Shown: one piece after another, positions 55,426-61,890 of the stretch
Numbering within the stretch: position 1 is the first letter of the stretch
Layout of the letters: each line of letters begins with the position of its first letter
NCBI RefSeq assembly: GCF_000173735.1
Contig: NZ_ACCB01000026.1
Location: forward strand, 1 to 61,890
Length of the DNA: 61,890 bases
Direction: 5' to 3'
Source: Yersinia aldovae ATCC 35236
Lineage (GTDB): Bacteria > Pseudomonadota > Gammaproteobacteria > Enterobacterales > Enterobacteriaceae
Program-made: the position numbers and the translations under genes
Notes under the pieces: model-generated
Databases searched by the model: none
The model's input: only the letters and a program-made list of their open reading frames with translations
Told to the model about the DNA's origin: nothing

Positions 55426-57087
55426 TTAGATTGCTGCATTGCGTGCCTGAATCGATTTTGCCACATTAGCCAATAACTCAGGGACATCCATTGGCGGCAG
55501 CACCACCTCGATAAAGGCCAGTTGATCACACTCTTCAAGCTGTTCCAGTACTTGTTGCAGTTGATCAACCTCAGTGACGCTGCGTGTTAAGATAGCGTTC
55601 CTCATGCCGAATACCCGCGGTATTTGGCTCCAATCCCATACGGCAATATCGTTATAAGGCTGCTGTGGCCCATGAATAGCCCGTTCTACCGTATAGCCTT
55701 GATTATTCAATAGGAAAATCACCGGTTTTAACCCATCGCGCAACAAAGATCCCAGTTCTTGTATCGTCAGTTGAGCAGCACCGTCACCCACGATCAATAT
55801 GACCCGGCGTTCAGGCAACGCGGCCTGTACACCATAGGCCGCAGGCAAACTAAAACCAATCGAACCCCATAAAGACTGGCTAATAAAGATACAATCAGCA
55901 GGTAAACTTAATGTTGCAGCCCCAAAGCTTGAAGTCCCCTGATCAGTAATAACAATATCGCCTGCACGCAGAAAATGCTGAATGTGATACCAAAATGCGT
56001 GCTGATTAAGCGGATTATCAGGCAAGGATACGGGCAGGAGGCGCGTGACCCGCGGTTGTTGCCATTCGCTTTGCAAGGCTTTACCCAACTGATGCAAGGC
56101 GCTGACCGCTGCCGCCATTGGGATCTGACTGAAAATAGTGTTCCCAATCCGCACCTGCTCCGGTTGAATATCAATACCTTTATCCCGAAGAATATTCTGG
56201 CTAAATCCTGCGGTAATGGTATCAACAAACCATACCCCGACGGTGATTAGAACATCAGCTTCCTCAATATATTCTTTGACGAACGCATCACTGGCAGCCC
56301 CCGCGTAAGTACCGATAAACATTGGATGTGTCTCATCTAATAATCCTTTTCCCATCATCAGTGTCGAATGCGGAATATCCACCTCCGCCAGTAACAGTTG
56401 CAAGGGTTGTTGTGCGCCAAACCTACTAGCAAGAAAATCGGCCAATAGCGCAACTCGATGAGCTGATTGTAATTTTACTCGCGCAGCCTCGATAAACGCC
56501 TGAAGTGATGTCAGTGACAGCATCGGTTGAGCAAGCGCCAGCACACCCGATGGGGCAGATACCGCAGCCTCAGCGACATCACTGGGGAGTTGCAGATAAA
56601 CAGGCCGACGCTGACTCAACGCCGCCGCCAGTAAGCGGTCAATCTCCGCCGCTGCATTATCTGCAGTTAAGCTGGTTTGCGCGCAGGTGACTTCTTTTGC
56701 CATACGCGAAAAATGACTGAAATCACCGTCGCCCAACGAATGGTGCAGTAGCTCACCGGCTTTCTGTGAGCGTAATGCTGGAGTCCCAATAATATGCACT
56801 ACCGGAAGGTATTCTGCGAAGCTACCTGCAATACCATTAATCGCACTTAACTCCCCAACCCCCGCGGTGGTCAGCAAGGCTGCCGCAGGCATGACTCGGG
56901 CATAACCATCGGCGGCATAAGATGCATTAAGTTCATTAGCACACCCCATCCATTGAATAACCGGATGACTAATAACACTGTCTAAAAACTGGAGGTTGAA
57001 ATCGCCCGGAACACCAAATAAATGGCGAATGCCCACCTGTGCCAAGCGATCCAGTAGGTAATCTGCCACTTTGTAGCTGCCGCTCAT
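55426..57087 (-). CDS. ipdC: Indolepyruvate/phenylpyruvate decarboxylase
   Basis: This 553-residue thiamine diphosphate enzyme matches IpdC. The catalytic glutamate is Glu52 in MGCANELNASYAADGYAR. The HH pair is in ELLHHSLGDGDFSHF near residue 112, and the cofactor motif runs from VGDGAAQLTIQELGSLLRDG to LLNNQGYTVERAIHG near residues 430-470. It converts indole-3-pyruvate to indole-3-acetaldehyde, a step to indole-3-acetate, and may also use phenylpyruvate. The start ATG at 57085-57087 is well placed. No partner aminotransferase is adjacent. Confidence 0.9.
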   Translation of the reverse strand: MSGSYKVADYLLDRLAQVGIRHLFGVPGDFNLQFLDSVISHPVIQWMGCANELNASYAADGYARVMPAAALLTTAGVGELSAINGIAGSFAEYLPVVHIIGTPALRSQKAGELLHHSLGDGDFSHFSRMAKEVTCAQTSLTADNAAAEIDRLLAAALSQRRPVYLQLPSDVAEAAVSAPSGVLALAQPMLSLTSLQAFIEAARVKLQSAHRVALLADFLASRFGAQQPLQLLLAEVDIPHSTLMMGKGLLDETHPMFIGTYAGAASDAFVKEYIEEADVLITVGVWFVDTITAGFSQNILRDKGIDIQPEQVRIGNTIFSQIPMAAAVSALHQLGKALQSEWQQPRVTRLLPVSLPDNPLNQHAFWYHIQHFLRAGDIVITDQGTSSFGAATLSLPADCIFISQSLWGSIGFSLPAAYGVQAALPERRVILIVGDGAAQLTIQELGSLLRDGLKPVIFLLNNQGYTVERAIHGPQQPYNDIAVWDWSQIPRVFGMRNAILTRSVTEVDQLQQVLEQLEECDQLAFIEVVLPPMDVPELLANVAKSIQARNAAI

Positions 57088-57323
57088 AATTACACCAGCC
57101 TTAATTAGGGTTATATTTCATTAAGTATTGAACAGTTAATCAATATATCTAATGTTTTATAAATATCTAATTGGCTAATATTGTCACTATTTCCTGACGC
57201 GTACGTTGGTTCCATAAACCGTGCGCTAATTTAGGGGGATAATACTGTGATCCCGCTATCTTGCATGGAGAGTGAAAACGCATACAGTAGAAGCGTTATT
57301 GACACTCGCCAATAAGGGTCATC

Positions 57324-58313
57324 ATGGTCTATCAAGCATCGCCCTCCCGCTATCAAGAGATGGAATATCATCGTTGTGGTCGCAGTGGATTAAAACTTCC
57401 GGCTATCTCACTGGGCCTCTGGCACAACTTTGGTGACAGCACACTGTATGAAAACAGCCGTAACCTGATTCACCGTGCGTTCGATCATGGCATCACCCAT
57501 TTTGATTTAGCCAATAACTATGGCCCCCCTCCCGGCGCTGCCGAGTTGAATTTTGGCCGAATTCTGCAACAAGACCTGCGCCCCTATCGTGATGAACTGA
57601 TAATTTCTTCGAAAGCAGGCTATACCATGTGGCCCGGCCCTTATGGTGATTGGGGTTCGAAAAAGTATTTGGTTGCCAGCCTCAATCAAAGCCTGCAACG
57701 GCTGGGGCTGGATTATGTCGACATTTTCTACCATCATCGCCCCGACCCTCATACCCCGCTGGAGGAAACGATGGCGGCGTTGGGTCTGTTGGTACGCCAG
57801 GGCAAAGCGCTCTATATCGGCTTATCGAATTACCCGGCAGAGCAGGCACAGCAAGCATGTGAAATACTAAACGCACTGGGTACGCCCTGCTTGATTCATC
57901 AACCTAAATACTCAATGTTTGAACGCTGGATTGAAACAGAGCTGCAAGATACGCTGGATCAATATGGGGTGGGTTCGATTGCCTTTTCACCTCTGGCGGG
58001 CGGTTTATTGACCGATCGCTATCTGGCGGGAATTCCACAGGATTCACGCGCCGCCAGTGACAGTAAATTCCTTAATCCAGAACAACTTACCGCAGAGAAA
58101 TTGCGTAAAGTACGGCAACTGAATGAACTGGCACGAAAGCGTGGGCAAAAGCTGTCACAAATGTCTCTGGCTTGGGTATTACGCGGCGGGCGAGTGACAT
58201 CAGCCCTGATTGGGGCCAGTAAAATCAGCCAAATTGATGATGCTGTTGGCATGTTAGCCAAGACTGATTTCAGTGATGAAGAAATCAAGATTATCGAAAA
58301 TATCTTGTTATAA
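57324..58313 (+). CDS. Aldo-keto reductase, YghZ/Gpr type
   Basis: This 329-residue aldo-keto reductase is close to YghZ (Gpr), the L-glyceraldehyde 3-phosphate reductase. The active-site tyrosine is in FDLANNYGPPPGAAELNFG, the lysine in LIISSKAGYTMWPGPYGDWG and the histidine in VDIFYHHRPDPHTPLEETM. The NADPH pocket shows in ALIGASKISQIDDAV. YghZ-type enzymes detoxify methylglyoxal and related aldehydes. It lies divergently from ipdC with a 236-base gap; joint control is possible but not shown. A terminator follows the gene. Confidence 0.9.
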   Translation: MVYQASPSRYQEMEYHRCGRSGLKLPAISLGLWHNFGDSTLYENSRNLIHRAFDHGITHFDLANNYGPPPGAAELNFGRILQQDLRPYRDELIISSKAGYTMWPGPYGDWGSKKYLVASLNQSLQRLGLDYVDIFYHHRPDPHTPLEETMAALGLLVRQGKALYIGLSNYPAEQAQQACEILNALGTPCLIHQPKYSMFERWIETELQDTLDQYGVGSIAFSPLAGGLLTDRYLAGIPQDSRAASDSKFLNPEQLTAEKLRKVRQLNELARKRGQKLSQMSLAWVLRGGRVTSALIGASKISQIDDAVGMLAKTDFSDEEIKIIENILL

Positions 58314-58330
58314 TTCATTTCATTACCATC

Positions 58331-58362
58331 AATAGGGTACACGAAGTACCCTTATTGGGTTT
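58331..58362 (+). terminator. Terminator after the aldo-keto reductase gene
   Basis: A stem GGGTAC / GTACCC with loop ACGAA is extended by AATA / TTATT with one bulge and followed by GGGTTT. It lies 17 bases past the stop. Confidence 0.6.
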
Positions 58363-58478
58363 AATCACTGAAACGGATAAATCCTAATTAACTATTTTAC
58401 AGTTTTATCCTAGCCTCAATTGCTCACCCACTGTTTAAGATAACACCATAGCCAATAATGACTGGGTAAGGATAAATC

Positions 58479-58901
58479 ATGTTAAAAGTGGGTGATTTTA
58501 CGCCGAGAATCGGTGTTTTTAAACCAATAGCATTAAAACCCCTATTATTGGTAACGATATTAGCCTGGTTACCCCTCATTCCAATGGCTAATGCTGAAAG
58601 TATTGAGTTATTACCCAGCGTTTCATTACAAATTGGTGAACAAGACAGGGGAGGAAATTATTGGGATGGCTATGACTGGCGTGACCGCCAATGGTGGCAG
58701 AACCATCAAGGGCGGGATTTAGGCGACCGCAACCGTCATGGACATTACTGGGATGGCCACCGCTGGCAAGGCAAGAATTGGTGGAAAAAGAACTACTATT
58801 ACCGTGAAGGACGTTACTGGAAATACGATAAGCACGATAACCGATATGGTGATAAGCATAAGCACGGAAAAGGACATGGGCACGGCCATCACGATGACTA
58901 A
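58479..58901 (+). CDS. YpeC-like DUF2502 secreted protein
   Basis: This 140-residue protein has a signal peptide (positive start, hydrophobic residues 20-38, cleavage near ANA at 40) and a mature part matching DUF2502: SIELLPSVSLQIGEQDRGG then NYWDGYDWRDRQWW, HGHYWDGHRWQGKNWWKKNY. E. coli YpeC has the same NYWDG motif and lies beside mntH, as here. The C terminus is His- and Lys-rich (KHKHGKGHGHGHHDD), suggesting metal binding, perhaps manganese or nickel. The function is unknown. The mntH gene converges on it. Confidence 0.85.
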   Translation: MLKVGDFTPRIGVFKPIALKPLLLVTILAWLPLIPMANAESIELLPSVSLQIGEQDRGGNYWDGYDWRDRQWWQNHQGRDLGDRNRHGHYWDGHRWQGKNWWKKNYYYREGRYWKYDKHDNRYGDKHKHGKGHGHGHHDD

Positions 58902-58964
58902 CTAACTGACTAACTAATAGACAGGGCGGATAGCTTATGAGGTATCCGCCTGACAGACGCTGGA

Positions 58965-60190
58965 TTAAAGCAGGCTAATCAAGAGATAAGCATTCAATCC
59001 GATCACCACCACCACGATCAGTTTCCCCAAACCCTGAATCAGTTTCGAGTTAACCATATCCCCCATCAATTCTTTATTGCCGGTGAAGACCAGCAGTGGC
59101 ACCAAAGCCAGTGCAATCCCAAAACTCAGTAGTACCTGACTCATCACCAATATTCGCGTCGCATCCATCCCCATCAGAATAACGACAAAGGAAGGCAGCA
59201 TCGTTATTGTACGACGTACCCAAATGGGGATATAAAAGCGCACAAAACCTTGCATCACAACCTGCCCTGCCAGGGTACCTACCACCGTAGATGACAACCC
59301 TGCGGCCACCAGACTCAAACCAAAAATAGTCGCTGCTGAATTACCCAGTAACGGTTGCAGTGTCAGATAAGCCTGCTCAATTTCTGCAATACTGCCATAA
59401 CCGTTGAAGTGAAAGCCGCCGCTGCCGTTGCCATCATTGCCAGATTAACAAACCCGGCAATCGTCATGGCTATCGCCACATCCAGTTTGGTTGAGGCATA
59501 ACGATCTGCTTTAGAGTTTTCATTTGCTGTTTGCGTTAACGACGAATGCAGATAAATAACGTGCGGCATAATGGTGGCCCCCAGCACCCCTGCGGCTAAG
59601 AATACCGCATCACTGTTTGGTAAATCGGGGATAAGCATCCCGCGGCCCAACGCGGCAATTTCGGGCCGAGAGAACACCAATTCGACAATATAAGCCGCCG
59701 CGACAAACAGTAACAGGCCACCAATAACCCGTTCGAGCGGCTTTTGCCCACGATTTTGCAACATAAGAATGAGGAAAGTCGCAATGCCGGTCAGTATCGC
59801 GCCCTCCAAAAGAGTCACGCCCAACAGCAACTTAAAACCAATGGCGGCACCGATAAATTCAGCCAGATCGGTCGCCATCGCGATAATCTCTGCCTGCACC
59901 CAATACGCCCAAACCGCAGGACGAGGGAACCTATCACGGATGTGCTCAGCCAAATTCTTGCCCGTAGCAATGCCGAGTTTGGCTGACAGCAGTTGGATCA
60001 ACATCGCCATAAAATTGGCCCACACCACCACCCACAGCAAGGTATAGCCGAATGAGGCCCCAGCCTGAATATTGGTGGCGAAGTTACCGGGATCAATGTA
60101 GCCAATCGCTGCGATAAAAGCAGGCCCCATCAGGGAAAGCTTTATCCTCCTTGATGTACGGGGCGTATCGACAGCACGGCTATTTAGCAT
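58965..60190 (-). pseudogene. mntH: Manganese transporter MntH with a one-base frameshift
   Basis: The N-terminal frame (59363-60190) reads the first two-thirds of MntH, ending in garbled sequence. The remainder (58965-59318) is in another frame. Together they give a 408-residue Nramp transporter. Landmarks are [20 protein letters not shown] (helix 1 metal-site Asp and Asn), [11 protein letters not shown] (helix 6 MPH) and [20 protein letters not shown]. The break is near 59411, where one G (C on the coding strand, CC read as C) is missing. Restoring it gives [20 protein letters not shown], the normal continuation. The gene is one base short. If real, the cell would lack this Mn(II)/proton importer. 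A Fur box lies upstream. Confidence 0.88.
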
Positions 60191-60546
60191 ATCAGTATTA
60201 CCCTCGGAAAATTTATGGCTACTCTCTAGCGCTAATATTAGTTAAATGATAATAATTATCAAGCGCATTTGTAGCGATAAAACTTATCTCTCTGATAGCT
60301 TATTCCGAATAATCATTACATAACGCATCGCGAACTTTAGACCCAATCACTACCATTATCGAAAATAACATAATTACACTACTCGAGAAGCAAATTATTA
60401 ACATGTGGTTTTTTGTGATCAAGCCCGCTAATTTGTTTGCATTTATGAAAGTGACTTTCTATATTTGCTGCCTACATCTCGTTTTTAATGTACCCGTTAC
60501 ATAAAATGTCCACCGAAATCTAGCCTGCCTCAAATTTGGAGCACAC
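60191..60546. other. Divergent mntH/nupC promoter region
   Basis: These 356 bases hold the Fur box of mntH (60242-60260) and the promoter of nupC. AT-rich sequence with GTGATCAAGCC near 60415 could be part of a weak CRP site, but the match is poor. An MntR-type box is not seen. Confidence 0.5.
60242..60260. promoter_or_regulatory. Fur box upstream of mntH
   Basis: TTAAATGATAATAATTATC matches the 19-base Fur consensus at 15 of 19 positions and lies 52 bases before the mntH start. E. coli mntH is repressed by Fur and MntR; only the Fur-like site is seen here. Confidence 0.75.
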
Positions 60547-61731
60547 ATGTCCCATATTCTGCAGTTTGCGTTGGCCTTAGTCGTGGTGGCCATATTAGCG
60601 CTGGCGATCTGTAAAGATCGTAAGAGCATCCGCATTCGGTTTGTTATTCAATTGCTCGTTATTGAAGTGTTATTGGCGTACTTCTTCCTGCATTCGGAAG
60701 TTGGACTGGGTTTTGTGAAAGGATTCGCCGGTTTATTCGATAAATTACTCGGATTCGCCGCTACCGGTACTGATTTTGTTTTCGGCAATATGGGTGATAA
60801 AGGCCTCGCGTTCTTCTTCTTAAGAGTGCTGTGTCCTATCGTCTTTATTTCTGCTCTTATTGGTATTCTGCAATATATCAAAGTGTTACCAGTAGTCATT
60901 CGAATAATTGGTACTTTGCTGTCCAAAGTTAACGGCATGGGTAAGCTCGAATCATTCAACGCTGTCAGCTCACTGATTTTAGGCCAATCTGAAAACTTTA
61001 TCGCTTATAAAGACATTTTGGGCAAAATGTCTGAGAAACGGATGTACACGATGGCTGCGACCGCCATGTCTACAGTTTCTATGTCGATCGTCGGCGCATA
61101 TATGTCGATGCTGGACGCAAAATTCGTGGTTGCAGCGCTGGTACTCAACATGTTCAGTACCTTTATCGTGTTGTCGTTGATCAACCCGTATAAAGCGGAG
61201 GATGAGGAAGAGCTGCAACTGAGCAACCTACACGAAGGCCAAAGCTTCTTTGAAATGCTGGGTGAATACATCTTAGCCGGTTTCAAAGTCGCCATTATCG
61301 TTGCAGCTATGCTGATTGGTTTTATCGCATTAATTGCCGCAATGAATGCTTTGTTCAGCCTGCTGTTCGGTATTAGCTTCCAGGGTATCTTGGGTTATGT
61401 CTTCTTCCCATTTGCCTGGGTCATGGGTGTACCAACTCATGAAGCCTTGCAAGTCGGCGGTATTATGGCAACCAAACTGGTTTCTAACGAATTTGTCGCG
61501 ATGATGGACTTGCAGAAAGTCGCATCAGAATTGTCACCACGCAGTGTCGGTATTCTGTCCGTCTTCCTGGTTTCATTCGCTAACTTCTCGTCTATCGGTA
61601 TTGTTGCCGGGGCGATTAAAGGGCTGAATGAGCATCAAGGTAACGTCGTTTCTCGCTTTGGTTTGAAACTGCTGTACGGCTCTACATTGGTCAGTGTACT
61701 GTCCGCCTCTATTGCGGGTCTGGTACTCTAA
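60547..61731 (+). CDS. nupC: Nucleoside:proton symporter NupC
   Basis: This 394-residue concentrative nucleoside transporter (CNT family) matches NupC. Landmarks are [19 protein letters not shown]-like [20 protein letters not shown] near residue 72, [20 protein letters not shown] near 135 with the family [23 protein letters not shown] near 290, [10 protein letters not shown] and [16 protein letters not shown]. It imports pyrimidine nucleosides and adenosine with protons across the inner membrane. ATG 60547 is preceded by TTTGGAGC. E. coli has nupC next to mntH in the same divergent arrangement. A terminator follows. Confidence 0.95.
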   Translation: MSHILQFALALVVVAILALAICKDRKSIRIRFVIQLLVIEVLLAYFFLHSEVGLGFVKGFAGLFDKLLGFAATGTDFVFGNMGDKGLAFFFLRVLCPIVFISALIGILQYIKVLPVVIRIIGTLLSKVNGMGKLESFNAVSSLILGQSENFIAYKDILGKMSEKRMYTMAATAMSTVSMSIVGAYMSMLDAKFVVAALVLNMFSTFIVLSLINPYKAEDEEELQLSNLHEGQSFFEMLGEYILAGFKVAIIVAAMLIGFIALIAAMNALFSLLFGISFQGILGYVFFPFAWVMGVPTHEALQVGGIMATKLVSNEFVAMMDLQKVASELSPRSVGILSVFLVSFANFSSIGIVAGAIKGLNEHQGNVVSRFGLKLLYGSTLVSVLSASIAGLVL

Positions 61732-61755
61732 GGTCAGGCAAAAAAACGCTTAAAG

Positions 61756-61777
61756 AGGCGCTACGGCGCCTTTTTTT
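61756..61777 (+). terminator. Rho-independent terminator of nupC
   Basis: A 6-base stem AGGCGC / GCGCCT with loop TACG is followed by seven T residues, 25 bases past the nupC stop. The last 110 bases of the window hold nothing else recognised. Confidence 0.9.
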
Positions 61778-61890
61778 ATGGCTCTGATTTGTGGATGAGT
61801 TATTTGCTGAGAGAATGTTTCTTGGCAGGTTAAAAGAGTGAAGATATCAGTAGATAATAAATAGATGGGGAAAACGTTATTTGGGAGTTT

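Noticed and set aside
60414-60440. CRP site for nupC
   Set aside because: Only one half-site (GTGATC) is recognisable; the other half does not match.

Overview
The window reads as the chromosome of an enterobacterium, most likely a Yersinia of the enterocolitica-like group. This rests on the yfuABC iron transporter, ipdC and the conserved gene order ypdK-alaC-ypdAB-glk-ypeC-mntH-nupC, whose E. coli counterparts occupy the same neighbourhood. The species is inferred from gene content only.

Positions 1-7.9 kb are one end of a P4-like phage satellite. It has an Ogr/Delta zinc-finger activator, a cluster of eleven GGTAAC iterons, the alpha primase-helicase, an Icd-like small protein, a ribbon-helix-helix regulator with a GTACGTAC palindrome, and an AlpA regulator. 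Unusually, the AlpA gene heads an apparent operon encoding a coiled-coil protein, a P2 gpN-type major capsid protein and a shortened gpO-type protease. The satellite therefore seems to carry its own shell genes. It ends at a tRNA 3'-end remnant (7853-7876). The integrase and the other end lie outside the window.

Positions 7.9-13.8 kb are an AT-rich accessory block bounded on its right by a second tRNA-like remnant (13739-13764). It holds a small periplasmic protein, two ABC-2 permeases plus an HlyD adaptor with no ATPase gene, and a divergent porin and UspA-like protein behind an FNR-like site.

Positions 13.9-25.2 kb hold yebE, a three-gene exported/outer-membrane operon (beta-barrel, BamA/TamA-like barrel, DUF4056 protein), a YqjI-type PadR repressor with an operator array, yceJ-yceI, and a sulfur amino acid catabolic operon (NhaC-type transporter, gamma-lyase family enzyme, cysteine desulfidase family enzyme).

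Positions 25.8-43.1 kb hold a four-gene MCE/Mla-like lipid transporter, the smvA/smvR biocide efflux pair, an amidohydrolase with an APC permease, mltB, the Fur-linked yfuABC operon, a DUF2127 protein, and a CsgG/DUF4810/DUF799 lipoprotein operon.

Positions 43.6-61.9 kb hold an orphan HicB, ypdK, cybB, alaC, a GNAT acetyltransferase, ybiU, the pyruvate-sensing pair ypdAB beside its target yhjX with a recognisable YpdB box, glk, a PACE exporter with its LysR regulator, ipdC, an aldo-keto reductase, a ypeC-like gene, mntH and nupC.

Four genes (smvA, the APC permease, ybiU, mntH) are each exactly one base short of an intact reading frame, three of them at homopolymers. This pattern could be sequencing error or recent decay.
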